Shown here: positions 48,566 through 57,487 of the stretch, piece after piece
How positions within the stretch are numbered: the stretch's first letter is position 1
Layout of the letters: every line of letters starts with the position of its first letter
NCBI GenBank assembly: GCA_947502265.1
Contig: CANMZB010000016.1
Location: 1 to 64,000, forward strand
Reading direction: 5' to 3'
DNA from: an uncultured Sulfitobacter sp.
Lineage (GTDB): Bacteria; Pseudomonadota; Alphaproteobacteria; Rhodobacterales; Rhodobacteraceae
DNA length: 64,000 nucleotides
Translations under genes and position numbers: made by a program
Notes under the pieces: generated by a model
Databases searched by the model: none
Seen by the model: the letters and a program-made list of their open reading frames with translations, nothing else
Told to the model about the DNA's origin: nothing

Positions 48566-49348
48566 ATGAAAATCGCCACCTTCAACATCAACGGCATCAA
48601 AGCGCGCATTAACGCCCTGCCAGACTGGCTTGATACGGCGGAGCCGGACGTGGTGCTGATGCAAGAGATCAAATCGGTCGACGAAGCCTTCCCCCGCGAA
48701 ATTTTTGAAGACCGCGGCTATAACGTCGAAACCCACGGACAAAAATCCTTTAACGGCGTTGCCATCCTGTCAAAGCTGCCCCTCGAAGACGTCAGCCGTG
48801 GCCTGCCCGGTGATGACGAGGACGAACAAGCCCGCTATATCGAGGCAACCGTTGTGGGCGACAAGGGCGCGGTGCGGCTGTGCGGGCTGTACCTGCCCAA
48901 CGGTAATCCGGCACCGGGGCCGAAATACGATTATAAACTGGCGTGGATGGACCGTCTGCGCGCCCGCGCCCAAACGCTGCTGGCCGAAGAAACCCCGTTC
49001 CTGATGGCGGGGGATTACAACATCATCCCCCAAGATGAAGACGCCGCCTCCCCCGACAGCTGGCGCGAGGACGCTCTTTTTCTACCTCAATCGCGTGAAA
49101 AGTGGCGCACCCTGCTGAACCTTGGCCTAACCGAAGCGTTTCGCGCCTGCACGCAGGGGCCGGGCCACTACAGCTTCTGGGACTATCAGGCAGGCGCGTG
49201 GAACCGCAACAACGGCATCCGCATCGACCATTTCCTGCTGTGCCCCTATACCGCCGATCGCTTGCGCGATTGCCAGATCGACCGCGAAATTCGCGGCTAC
49301 GAAAAGCCGTCCGATCATGTGCCGGTCTGGGTGGAACTGGACCTTTAG
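48566..49348 (+). CDS. xthA: Exodeoxyribonuclease III
   Basis: This 260-aa AP endonuclease/3'-5' exonuclease acts in base-excision repair. It has the family motifs FNINGIKAR, LMQEIKSVDE, AGDYNIIP, RIDHFLLC and the final KPSDHVPVWVEL. Start and length are typical. Confidence 0.97.
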   Translation: MKIATFNINGIKARINALPDWLDTAEPDVVLMQEIKSVDEAFPREIFEDRGYNVETHGQKSFNGVAILSKLPLEDVSRGLPGDDEDEQARYIEATVVGDKGAVRLCGLYLPNGNPAPGPKYDYKLAWMDRLRARAQTLLAEETPFLMAGDYNIIPQDEDAASPDSWREDALFLPQSREKWRTLLNLGLTEAFRACTQGPGHYSFWDYQAGAWNRNNGIRIDHFLLCPYTADRLRDCQIDREIRGYEKPSDHVPVWVELDL

Positions 49349-49526
49349 ACGCGCCTGCGCCGCAGCGACCGCCAATTTGTTCAGCACAAAGGGCAGCAGT
49401 ATCGCCACCACGTGACCTGCTTCTAACCGCCGCATAGAATGGCGTCGGCGAGAGGGGGCATTTGTGGCGCTGGTCACTCTTGGGCGCGCACACCAGCATG
49501 AGACAAACCGGACAACTGACAAAGGT

Positions 49527-50390
49527 TTACCGCCCTTTAATCTTAATCGAATAGCTGCGCCGCGCTCCGGACGGGGGGCGTGGAAACGGCTGTGCTTTTT
49601 GAACCACCGCCAAAGCGGCACGGTCCAGCGCGGCAGAGCCGGATGAACGCGCAACATTGGCAGAGGCCAGTCCACCGTTTTGCGCGATTGTAAACCGGAT
49701 GACAGCAATGCCGCGCGCCGAGGTACGCGGACGTGACACCCGAGAGATACGGCGCATCACCTCTCCGGGATAACTTGATGCTGCCGCGTTGCCTTTGGTC
49801 TTTTGCGTGTTTGCCTTGCTTGCCTGACGCGGTTGCGCCGATTTTGCCGCAGCTCCGTTTTGCGTGCCTGCCTTGGCATTACGGTTTGCATTTCCACGCG
49901 GCTGGACCGGCTTCGGGGCCTGATTGGCTCTTTTGGGCGCTGGCTCGGCTTTTGGCAGATCGGGGCGTTTGGCGGGCATTCGGGGCCTGATCGACACGGG
50001 GGTCGCGGCGGACACCTCTGGCAAGGCCGCGACAACCGTATCAGGCACAACCGCATTTGTGTGAGGTGGTGGTTCAGTTGGCGATGTCTTAGGTGCCACG
50101 GGTTTTTCGGGAGTTTGTGACGGGGCGCGGGATGTCATAGCCGCCTCAGGCTTGATCGCGCGCATCGCCGCTGGTTTCGCCGGTTGGGCAACTTTTTGCA
50201 CCGTCTGCGTTGGCTGCTGAACACCCTGTGAAAGATCGGCAAAGCTTGACCCAAGCGAAGATTCAGCAACCTGCGCGCCACCCTCCATTTGCACGGGAGG
50301 CACGGTCCAGATCAGGGTCATGGCCGTAAGATGCAAGGCAGAGGACGCCAGCAAGACAGTTGCGAACACCAGACGAGACCGGGCAATCAT
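49527..50390 (-). CDS. tonB: TonB energy-transducing protein
   Basis: This 287-aa protein has an N-terminal membrane anchor (about residues 8-30). A long Pro/Lys/Ala/Gln-rich periplasmic linker follows. A C-terminal TonB domain (about residues 205-287) contains YPGEVMRRISRVSRPRTSA, IAVIRFTIAQNG and SGSAALDRAALAVV. It couples proton-motive force to the haem receptor. It is the last gene of the leftward arm and overlaps exbD by ATGA. Confidence 0.94.
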   Translation of the reverse strand: MIARSRLVFATVLLASSALHLTAMTLIWTVPPVQMEGGAQVAESSLGSSFADLSQGVQQPTQTVQKVAQPAKPAAMRAIKPEAAMTSRAPSQTPEKPVAPKTSPTEPPPHTNAVVPDTVVAALPEVSAATPVSIRPRMPAKRPDLPKAEPAPKRANQAPKPVQPRGNANRNAKAGTQNGAAAKSAQPRQASKANTQKTKGNAAASSYPGEVMRRISRVSRPRTSARGIAVIRFTIAQNGGLASANVARSSGSAALDRAALAVVQKAQPFPRPPSGARRSYSIKIKGR

Positions 50391-50773
50391 CGCAGTGCCC
50401 TTTCTGTCGAGATCATGATTTTTTTCGCACCGGCAGCACGCAGCTGCGCAGAAATCCGCAATAATTCGGCGGCGGGCAATGCCCGGTCCGGCATCAGCCG
50501 CACAACATCAAGTGCGCGACTGTCCGGACGGTCCAAAAATGCCGGAACCGACGTAAGCACAGCGCCGCGATGGCGCAGTTCGCCGGTTTTGTCGATGACC
50601 AGCGCATCGGGCGGTTCACGTCCTTCCAACGCGTCTGTTTCAACCAGCGTAATATCACGATCCAGCGAAGGGGACAGCGTCCCTGCAACCATGAAAAACA
50701 CGAGCATCAGGAACACGATATTGATCAGCGCAATTGTCGGCTCTTTGCGGCTGCGGACGGCGGGGCGTCTCAT
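50387..50773 (-). CDS. exbD: ExbD-family protein (second copy, upstream of tonB)
   Basis: This 128-aa protein has one membrane helix (about residues 15-33) that begins IALINIVFLMLVFFMVAGT. The periplasmic domain follows. The channel Asp usually found in the helix (xIDVVF) is replaced here by Asn (LINIVF), unlike the neighbouring copy. ATGA overlaps link it to both neighbours. It may be a non-equivalent partner in the ExbBD channel. Confidence 0.88.
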   Translation of the reverse strand: MRRPAVRSRKEPTIALINIVFLMLVFFMVAGTLSPSLDRDITLVETDALEGREPPDALVIDKTGELRHRGAVLTSVPAFLDRPDSRALDVVRLMPDRALPAAELLRISAQLRAAGAKKIMISTERALR

Positions 50774-51153
50774 GACGGGGCCAGTATGCTGAGGGTAAGT
50801 TTTGGCTGGGCGCGCAAGACAACAAGCACATCGGTAAGGCGTTGCGAGGTGACATCGCCGGACAGGCTGAGCAGCAGCTTGCTTTCGCTATCTGCCAAAA
50901 TCTCGGTCAACCTGCCCGAAAGCGCCTTGATGTCCAGCGCGGCGGTGTTCAGACGCAGCGTGTCGGGGGTGATCTGCAAGAACAGCGTCTGATCGCCAGC
51001 ACCAGCGCCCTGCCCGCCCACGCCCGCCAATTCGACCTCGGCAAACTTCGAGAATGTCGAAGACAGCATGAAAAACAGCAGCAGCAAAAATATAACGTCA
51101 ATCAACGACGTCATGGAAAGCGCGCGGCGGCGGTATCTTACCTCACGCGCCAT
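50770..51153 (-). CDS. exbD: ExbD-family protein (first copy)
   Basis: This 127-aa protein has the canonical ExbD helix MTSLIDVIFLLLLFFMLSST with the proton-carrying Asp. The ATG at 51153 lies 11 bp inside the exbB end. A TTG at 51171 would only add six residues. It belongs to the Ton motor that serves the haem receptor. Confidence 0.92.
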   Translation of the reverse strand: MAREVRYRRRALSMTSLIDVIFLLLLFFMLSSTFSKFAEVELAGVGGQGAGAGDQTLFLQITPDTLRLNTAALDIKALSGRLTEILADSESKLLLSLSGDVTSQRLTDVLVVLRAQPKLTLSILAPS

Positions 51154-51817
51154 GGGCTGTGGTCTGGCCAATGGCCTGTTCGTGCGCGCACGATGATCCG
51201 GTGGGCGTCAGGATGGTTGCAAGTCCGCGTTCCGCCAGTATCCGTTCGGCCGCCATCCGGCTTTCCAGCCACGACAAGACAACCGACGACGGCATCGCGA
51301 CGGCAAGGCCCACAGCCGTGGTCAAAAGAGCGACCCAGATCCCACCCGCCAGCAGCGACGGATCAACCTGGCTTCCCGCAGCTTGTAGCGACTGGAATGC
51401 TTCGATCATGCCCAGAACGGTGCCGAACAAGCCCATCAGCGGGGCCAGCTGCGCCACGGAATCAAGCAGGCGAAAGCCGCGCTCCAGATCGGCAAACCGC
51501 GCCTCGGCTTCGGCCTCGACCCGTGTGCGGATATCGGGTGTGTTGCGATGCGCCATTGCCATGCGGAAGGCCGGCGCAAGGTAGCTGGTGCTGGTATCAA
51601 GCTGCGTTGCTGCCTGCGTGCGATCATCGTGATCCCACGCCTGAACCGCACGTTGCAACGCTTTGTGCCGCCCGACGCCCGCCTGTTGGAATTGCCATAG
51701 TTTATAGAAAACAACGCCTGCCGTCAGGATCGAGACGGCAATCAGAACCGCCACAACCGGGCCGCCAACATCCAGCACCTGCAACAGCGCCTGTGTGAGG
51801 GTTTGCAGTATGTTCAT
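51143..51817 (-). CDS. exbB: ExbB-family proton channel protein
   Basis: This 224-aa MotA/TolQ/ExbB protein has three membrane segments (about residues 15-38, 112-135 and 150-175). The conserved core is LLDSVAQLAPLMGLFGTVLG followed by GGIWVALLTTAVGLAVAMP. The ATG at 51817 overlaps the stop of the small secreted protein gene (ATGA). It forms the Ton motor with the ExbDs. Confidence 0.94.
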   Translation of the reverse strand: MNILQTLTQALLQVLDVGGPVVAVLIAVSILTAGVVFYKLWQFQQAGVGRHKALQRAVQAWDHDDRTQAATQLDTSTSYLAPAFRMAMAHRNTPDIRTRVEAEAEARFADLERGFRLLDSVAQLAPLMGLFGTVLGMIEAFQSLQAAGSQVDPSLLAGGIWVALLTTAVGLAVAMPSSVVLSWLESRMAAERILAERGLATILTPTGSSCAHEQAIGQTTAHGA

Positions 51818-52227
51818 CCGATCAGCTCCGTTCCCGTGCGGGTGCCGAGTTTCAGCGATGCACCGCAAAGCGGGCTTTCAGCGCCGTCAATCGTGCACGT
51901 GCTTGGCCCGTTGATCAGAACTTGTCCAAGCGCGTCACACGCCAGCCCGTCCACCACAAACTGGCGCACCCTTGGTCGGCCCGCGGGCAGAGCGCCAAAA
52001 TCAAACAACGTCAGCCGGTCCACCTGCCCCGCAGTGTTGAACAGCACGGTTTCGAAAACCGCGCTGTCGATTGCCTGTGCATGGCCGTTGCTGATCATGA
52101 AGGTCAAAAGGCACCCCGCCTCTGTGCTCGCCTGCGCATTAAGCTCGACGGAAAGGACCGGTGGGGCGTCTTGTGCCATGGCCTGTGTGCCGATGAACAA
52201 CAGTGCCGCGATGAGTCTGGTACACAT
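51814..52227 (-). CDS. Small secreted Cys-containing protein in the Ton operon
   Basis: This 137-aa protein has a Sec signal peptide (about 19 residues, ending AMAQ). The mature part is about 118 residues with four cysteines (AGCLLTF, LACDALG, STCTID and PLCGAS), so one or two disulfides are likely. The sequence looks like a beta-sandwich (VLFNTAGQVDRLTLFDFGA). The family was not recognised. It sits between the receptor gene and exbB, 10 bp after the receptor stop, with GAGGGGG ahead of its ATG. A role with the receptor or TonB in the periplasm is inferred from position only. Confidence 0.8.
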   Translation of the reverse strand: MCTRLIAALLFIGTQAMAQDAPPVLSVELNAQASTEAGCLLTFMISNGHAQAIDSAVFETVLFNTAGQVDRLTLFDFGALPAGRPRVRQFVVDGLACDALGQVLINGPSTCTIDGAESPLCGASLKLGTRTGTELIG

Positions 52228-52237
52228 GAACACCCCC

Positions 52238-54271
52238 TCAGAACGTGCGCGAAAGGGTAAGTTTGATGTTCCGGCCCGGTGCCGCACGTGTGGACAGATG
52301 CGGTGTGAAATCCCGATCAAACACGTTCTCCAGACCAAAGCGGATCTGGGTATCTTTCAGAACGCCATTTTGCGGAACATAGGTGGCGCGCAGGTTATGA
52401 ACGCCAAAACCCGCAGAGGAGGACGTGCCCACATCAATGGCCTTGTTCGCGACAACTTCCCAGCTCAGGTCCAGCTCTTCGCCAAATTTCTTTCCCAACG
52501 TCAGGCGCATGCTGTCACCTGCGGAATGGCGCCATTCGGTTGCCGCCAGTCCCGGCGCGTATTCGGTCCCGTTAGTCATGTTGGCGTTAACGTCGACGTA
52601 AATACCGCTTTCCATTGCATAGGACACTTCAACTTCGAGCCCCTCGGTTTCGACCTTGTCGAGGAACGGTCCGGACCGCCCGGTCCGGTAGCTTGTCACA
52701 TCATAAAGCCGCGTTTTGTACGCCGTCCCCTTGATCGCCAGATTGTCACCGCTTTGGAACAGATCAGCGCGATCAAAGGACGCGCCGATTTCAAACGTAC
52801 GGGACTTTTCCGTTTGGGTAATGTTGGTGGGCGTTCCCAGATCGTCAATAATGGGCAGCCCTTCGGTGTAGGCCGCGCTACCAAACAGCGCCAAACCGTT
52901 GCCAAAAGCATACCGCACCGAAAGCCCGCCCATCAGTGCATCGTTTTCAAAGGTGCCATCGTTGGGCGCTGTCGAACCGGTGATTTTCGACGTTTCATAG
53001 CGCAACGCGGGCGTCACCGTCCATGCGTTACCGATCTGCATGTCATCAACCGCATAGACGGCAACGCGCTTGTCAACGCCACCGGCAGCCGATGCGCTAC
53101 TGGCATCAAGCCGTTCACGGCGGATAAACTCAAGACCCGTGCGCAGATTGTGGCTCACCGCGCCGGTGTCAAACAGGCTGGTGTTTTTGAAGGCCAGTTT
53201 GGTTGTCTGATAACGGTGATCGGCATTTACCAAAGGCAGAATCCCTGCTCCCCCCGGCGTTCCTTCCAAAGGAGAACTCCCCGGCACATAGCTTTGGTCG
53301 ATGGTCTGATCCGCGTATGACAGGATAACATCAAGGTCGACCATATCGTTACCGGAGGGGTTGAAATTATAGCGCAAAACGGCTGTTTTCGACTCCGTGT
53401 CGCGGTCTACATTGCCAAATGCATCGGCGGTTGTTGTGAAGCTGTCGAAAGGCACATCACGGTCGCTGGATGTAGTTTTGGCATAACTGAAGGTCAGCGA
53501 TTGATCACGGTTCTGGCCAAAGGTATATTTCGCCTTGAACAGGCCGGATGGCAGGTTAAACGCGCTGTTTCCAACAGTATTCCCGCTGCCGTCGTCCTGA
53601 TTGTCCTGATCGCGCCACGTGTAGTTCAGAAGGAACTCCATGTCTTGTGTGGGCTGCCATGCCAGCACGCTGGACGATGTGACCCCATCGCCATTGCTGC
53701 TGAATTCCAATGTCTGGCCAAAGACAAACCCGACCTCGCCACCGGTCAGATCGGACGCGTCCTTGGTTTCAAGCTTTACCACACCGCCGACAATGCCGGA
53801 GCCGTACTCAAAGCTGCCGACAGTGCCACGGATGACGCTGACCGATTTATACAGGAACGGGTCAGTGAAAAGCTGTGTGCCGATCCGGTACAGCTTCTCT
53901 CCACCGACACTTGCGCCGTCCACCTGTACCGCGATCTTGCTGTCCGTGCCAAAGGTGCTGTTGGCACCATAGCCACGAATATTGATCCCCGATCCTTGCG
54001 GGGTTGAGCCGTTCACCAGACTAACACCCGGCACGGAATCGATAATTTCTGCCACTGTGCCTGCCTGGCGGTCGTCGATCTCCTCCTGATCAACATCCGT
54101 GACCGGAACGGCGGTGTCGGTCTGCACCTCCCGCTTGCTTTCGCCCAACAAAAGCGTGCCAAGGAAGCCGCCTTCAGCGCCTTGCGCATGCAGCGCGCCG
54201 GAACCGAATGTCAGGATGATCAGGCTTGTTGTGCCCAGCAAAAAGGCGCGTGTTCCGGCGGTAGTGGTCAT
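52238..54271 (-). CDS. TonB-dependent outer-membrane receptor (HmuR-like, probable haem)
   Basis: This 677-aa receptor has a signal peptide, a plug domain (about residues 60-170: VTDVDQEEIDDRQAGTVAEI, INIRGYG, IRGTVGSFEYG) and a C-terminal 22-strand barrel ending in an aromatic residue (LTLSRTF). Context with hmuSTUV, exbBD and tonB indicates haem as the ligand. I did not see the FRAP/NPNL motif of classical haem receptors, so the ligand is not proven by sequence. The ATG at 54271 follows AGGA. Confidence 0.9.
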   Translation of the reverse strand: MTTTAGTRAFLLGTTSLIILTFGSGALHAQGAEGGFLGTLLLGESKREVQTDTAVPVTDVDQEEIDDRQAGTVAEIIDSVPGVSLVNGSTPQGSGINIRGYGANSTFGTDSKIAVQVDGASVGGEKLYRIGTQLFTDPFLYKSVSVIRGTVGSFEYGSGIVGGVVKLETKDASDLTGGEVGFVFGQTLEFSSNGDGVTSSSVLAWQPTQDMEFLLNYTWRDQDNQDDGSGNTVGNSAFNLPSGLFKAKYTFGQNRDQSLTFSYAKTTSSDRDVPFDSFTTTADAFGNVDRDTESKTAVLRYNFNPSGNDMVDLDVILSYADQTIDQSYVPGSSPLEGTPGGAGILPLVNADHRYQTTKLAFKNTSLFDTGAVSHNLRTGLEFIRRERLDASSASAAGGVDKRVAVYAVDDMQIGNAWTVTPALRYETSKITGSTAPNDGTFENDALMGGLSVRYAFGNGLALFGSAAYTEGLPIIDDLGTPTNITQTEKSRTFEIGASFDRADLFQSGDNLAIKGTAYKTRLYDVTSYRTGRSGPFLDKVETEGLEVEVSYAMESGIYVDVNANMTNGTEYAPGLAATEWRHSAGDSMRLTLGKKFGEELDLSWEVVANKAIDVGTSSSAGFGVHNLRATYVPQNGVLKDTQIRFGLENVFDRDFTPHLSTRAAPGRNIKLTLSRTF

Positions 54272-54368
54272 GAGAGTCCTCGCAAGCGTAACTGTGGGGC
54301 CGGTTGCTTGCGATTGCTGGCGTAGGCGTGAATTGTTTTTTGCACCAATTTCATTGGCGCTCTTGCGG

Positions 54369-54391
54369 CTTTTAGAAAGACGCACTAAAAG
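54369..54391. promoter_or_regulatory. CTTTTAG-N9-CTAAAAG dyad in the hmu divergent spacer
   Basis: Seven-base perfect arms with a nine-base spacer lie between the divergent receptor and hmuS genes. The left side (TTTAGAA) resembles half of the Irr iron-control element, though the spacing is two bases longer than that consensus. It is a candidate iron-regulator site for both arms. Confidence 0.45.
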
Positions 54392-54393
54392 TG

Positions 54394-54410
54394 TCAACAA
54401 TAAAGGTTGA
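54394..54410. promoter_or_regulatory. TCAAC-N7-GTTGA dyad in the hmu divergent spacer
   Basis: A second palindrome follows the first after two bases. Two adjacent dyads in the 225-bp spacer suggest that divergent transcription is controlled from one place. The binding protein is not known. Confidence 0.35.
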
Positions 54411-54496
54411 GTGAATTACTAAGCCTTTGCCAGCCAGTGCCAGAGCGCGCTTTGCCAGCCAAAACCCCACATCAACAACAAGGCGCAAGGTGCTGT

Positions 54497-55567
54497 ATGA
54501 CCCAATCTGATTCCCCCTCCCCCGTTTCCCCGTCCCCCGACCACATTCGCGCGTTTCGTGCCGAAAACCCCAACATGCGTGAACGCGATCTGGCCGACAA
54601 ACTGGCCATCAGCGAAGCACAGCTGATCGCCGCCTATTGTGGCGAAGGCACCACCCGCGTGGACGCCCACCCCGACAAGATCATGGGCGCGGCGCAAACG
54701 CTTGGCGAAGTCATGGCGTTGACACGCAACGCTTCATGCGTGAATGAAAAGGTCGGCGTCTATGACAACTATCACCCCGGCGCACATGCTTCGATGATCC
54801 TGACCGAAGACATCGACCTGCGCATCTTCCCCAGCCATTGGCAACACGCCTATATGGTCGAAAAGGAAACCGACACCGGCACCCGCCGCAGCCTTCAGGT
54901 TTTTGATGCCGCGGGCGATGCGGTCCACAAGGTATTCCTGCGCGACGGGTCCGACCTTGCGGCGTGGGATCGCGCAAAGGTGGAATTGCGTCTGGAGGAT
55001 CAGGCCCAATCGTTGAGCGTGAAAGATCGCAAGCCCGACGAAACCCCCAAGGCCGACACCACCAAACTGGATATCCTGCGCAAGGAATGGGCGCGGATGA
55101 CGGACACGCACCAGTTCATGCGCCTGACATCAAAGCTTAAAATGAACCGTCTTGGCGCTTACCGTATTGTCGGAGAGCCGTTTGCCCGCGCGCTGGCCCC
55201 TGCGGCCGTCGATCAGGTGCTGCATCAAGTTGCCGCAAGCGAGATGGAGATCATGGTCTTTACCGGCAACCGCGGCTGTATCCAGATCCATTCCGGCCCG
55301 ATCGAGACGCTCAAGTCTATGGGCCCGTGGCAGAACGTGCTGGACCCCCGCTTTAACCTGCATCTGCGCCTTGATCATATTGCCGAAGTCTGGGCCATCG
55401 AAAAGCCGACCCAGCGCGGTCCGGCGATTTCGGTTGAGGCCTTCAATGCCGACGGCGGGTTGATTTTTCAGGTCTTTGGTGTTGGCAAGGAGGGCCGCGA
55501 CAGCCGCCCTGCCTGGGGCAAACTGGTGGCGGGGCTTGAAGGGCTTGATGCAAAGGTGCCGGCATGA
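54497..55567 (+). CDS. hmuS: HmuS haem-degrading / haem-transport factor
   Basis: This 356-aa cytoplasmic protein has the two-repeat HmuS/HemS fold. The N-terminal repeat has RDLADKLAISEAQL and LGEVMALTRNASCVNEKVG. The C-terminal repeat has VFTGNRGCIQIHSGP and LRLDHIAEVWAIEKPT. Such proteins receive haem from the ABC importer and pass on or degrade it. AAGG precedes the ATG at 54497. It overlaps hmuT by ATGA. Confidence 0.94.
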   Translation: MTQSDSPSPVSPSPDHIRAFRAENPNMRERDLADKLAISEAQLIAAYCGEGTTRVDAHPDKIMGAAQTLGEVMALTRNASCVNEKVGVYDNYHPGAHASMILTEDIDLRIFPSHWQHAYMVEKETDTGTRRSLQVFDAAGDAVHKVFLRDGSDLAAWDRAKVELRLEDQAQSLSVKDRKPDETPKADTTKLDILRKEWARMTDTHQFMRLTSKLKMNRLGAYRIVGEPFARALAPAAVDQVLHQVAASEMEIMVFTGNRGCIQIHSGPIETLKSMGPWQNVLDPRFNLHLRLDHIAEVWAIEKPTQRGPAISVEAFNADGGLIFQVFGVGKEGRDSRPAWGKLVAGLEGLDAKVPA

Positions 55568-56418
55568 TCTTCAGCCTGCGCGCCTCAGTTTTCGCCGCAG
55601 TCTTCGCCGCCGCGTTACCGGCAGTGGCACAGGAGAAAACAGGCGGCATCGTCTCCATCGGCGGATCGGTGACGGAAATCATCTATGCGCTGGGGGCCAG
55701 TGACCGGCTGGCCGCCCGTGACACCACCTCTAGCTACCCGCCCGAGGTCGCGGCATTGCCCGATGTCGGGTATATGCGCGCGCTCTCGCCCGAGGGGGTT
55801 TTGTCCGTCGATCCATCGCTTATCATCGCGGAAAGCGGCGCAGGTCCGTTAGAAACGATCACCGTGCTGGAGGGGGCGAACATCCCCTTCGTCACAGTGC
55901 CGGATGACTATTCTGCTGCGGGTGTCAGCGCCAAAATTATCGCCGTAGGTCAGGCCATCGGTGAAGAAACGAGCGCAAAGGCGCTTGCGGATCAATTGCG
56001 CCGCGAACTGGATGAGATCGCACGCATATCCGGCGAAAACGCCACCGAAAACAAAAAGCGCGTGCTTTTCATCCTCAGCACGCAAGGCGGGCGCATCATG
56101 GCATCGGGCAAGGACACGGCAGCGGCGGCGATGATCGAAATGGCGGGCGGCACAAATGCGGTGACGGCATTTTACGGGTACAAGCCAATCACCGACGAGG
56201 CGGTGATCGCTGCTGCTCCTGACGTAATCCTGATGATGGACCGTAAAGGGGATCATGACAGCCCGGTGGACGAACTGCTGCAAATGCCGGTCATTGCGTC
56301 AACGCCCGCCGCGCAAACCCGTGCAGTGATCAAGATGGACGGGCTGTACCTGTTGGGGTTCGGGCCGCGCACCGCACAGGCGGTCGCTGACCTGAACCGC
56401 GCCCTTTACGGTAGTTGA
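55564..56418 (+). CDS. hmuT: HmuT periplasmic haem-binding protein
   Basis: This 284-aa protein has a signal peptide ending AVAQ and a class III periplasmic-binding-protein fold: GGSVTEIIYALG, LPDVGYMRALSPEGVLSVDP, VDELLQMPVIASTPA and a final YLLGFGPRT. It takes haem from the receptor to HmuUV. Coupled to hmuS upstream; hmuU follows after 4 bp. Confidence 0.94.
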   Translation: MIFSLRASVFAAVFAAALPAVAQEKTGGIVSIGGSVTEIIYALGASDRLAARDTTSSYPPEVAALPDVGYMRALSPEGVLSVDPSLIIAESGAGPLETITVLEGANIPFVTVPDDYSAAGVSAKIIAVGQAIGEETSAKALADQLRRELDEIARISGENATENKKRVLFILSTQGGRIMASGKDTAAAAMIEMAGGTNAVTAFYGYKPITDEAVIAAAPDVILMMDRKGDHDSPVDELLQMPVIASTPAAQTRAVIKMDGLYLLGFGPRTAQAVADLNRALYGS

Positions 56419-56422
56419 ACCC

Positions 56423-57487
56423 ATGGCAATGATTGCAGATACCGCCGTGCCGCAGGATCGTCGGCACACTGCGCGGCGCGCACATGTCTGGCTGGCGGTT
56501 TTGCTGTTGGTGGTTGGCATCACGAGCCTTGCCATCGGCGCATCCGGCACCTCGCTGTGGGGCGCGCTGCAAAAGCTGGTATCGGGCCAACCGCTCAGCC
56601 AGATGGAGCAGGTCGTGCTGTGGGATATCCGGATGCCACGGATGATCCTTGGCATCTGCGTCGGGGCATCGCTTGCCGTATCGGGTGCGGTGATGCAGGG
56701 GTTATTCCGCAATCCGCTGGCTGATCCGGGGCTTGTCGGCGTCAGCGCCGGCGCGGGGCTTGGGGCGATCTCTGCGATCGTTTTCGGGGGGCTGCTTCCC
56801 TTGGGCATCATGGCATTGGTCGGCTACTGGCTGGTACCGCTCGCCGCATTCTTCGGCGGTTGGGGATCGACGATGTTGCTTTACCGCGTCTCGACACGGC
56901 GGGGGCGCACGTCGGTCGCCACCATGTTGTTGGCAGGCATTGCGCTTGGCGCTTTGGCCGGCGCGCTCTCGGGCATCCTCGTTTACATGGCAGATGATGC
57001 GCAATTGCGCGACCTGACGTTCTGGGGCTTGGGCTCACTGGCGGGGGCCACATGGATCAAGGTGCTGGTCGCTTGTCCGGTTATCGTAATTTCGATTCTG
57101 GTTGCTGCCTCGCTGGGCTATGGCCTGAATGGTCTGGCCTTTGGTGAAGCGACTGCGGCACATATGGGCGTCCCTGTGCAACGTGTGAAAAACGCGGCCA
57201 TTCTGACGGTTGCGGCGGCGACAGGTGCGGCTGTCGCAGTCTCGGGCGGCATCGGTTTTATCGGCATCATCGTGCCGCATGTGCTGCGACTGTCGACGGG
57301 GCCGGATCATGGGCCGCTTTTGATAAACGCGGCCCTGCTGGGGGCAAGCCTGCTGCTGATCGCGGATGTCATCAGCCGCGTGATCATCGCACCGGCCGAG
57401 TTGCCGATCGGGATCGTCACCGCCGTTCTGGGCGCGCCGGTGTTCCTGTGGATTTTGCTGCGCCGTCGCGGATTGGTGGACCTATGA
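56423..57487 (+). CDS. hmuU: HmuU haem ABC transporter permease
   Basis: This 354-aa FecCD-family permease has about ten membrane segments. Family motifs are RMPRMILGICVGASLAVSG, NPLADPGLVGVSAGAGLGA and GFIGIIVPHVLR. It forms the haem channel in the inner membrane. The stop overlaps the hmuV ATG (ATGA). Confidence 0.96.
   Translation: MAMIADTAVPQDRRHTARRAHVWLAVLLLVVGITSLAIGASGTSLWGALQKLVSGQPLSQMEQVVLWDIRMPRMILGICVGASLAVSGAVMQGLFRNPLADPGLVGVSAGAGLGAISAIVFGGLLPLGIMALVGYWLVPLAAFFGGWGSTMLLYRVSTRRGRTSVATMLLAGIALGALAGALSGILVYMADDAQLRDLTFWGLGSLAGATWIKVLVACPVIVISILVAASLGYGLNGLAFGEATAAHMGVPVQRVKNAAILTVAAATGAAVAVSGGIGFIGIIVPHVLRLSTGPDHGPLLINAALLGASLLLIADVISRVIIAPAELPIGIVTAVLGAPVFLWILLRRRGLVDL

Noticed and set aside
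49349-49526. Possible small hydrophobic peptide on the minus strand between xthA and tonB (GHVVAILLPFVLNKLAVAAA)
   Set aside because: The frame has no stop in the spacer and runs deep into xthA. There is no ribosome-binding site, so it is most likely chance.
54426-54461. Direct repeat TTTGCCAGCCA, two copies 25 bp apart upstream of hmuS
   Set aside because: Short and close to hmuS; could be an operator, but nothing beyond the repeat supports it.
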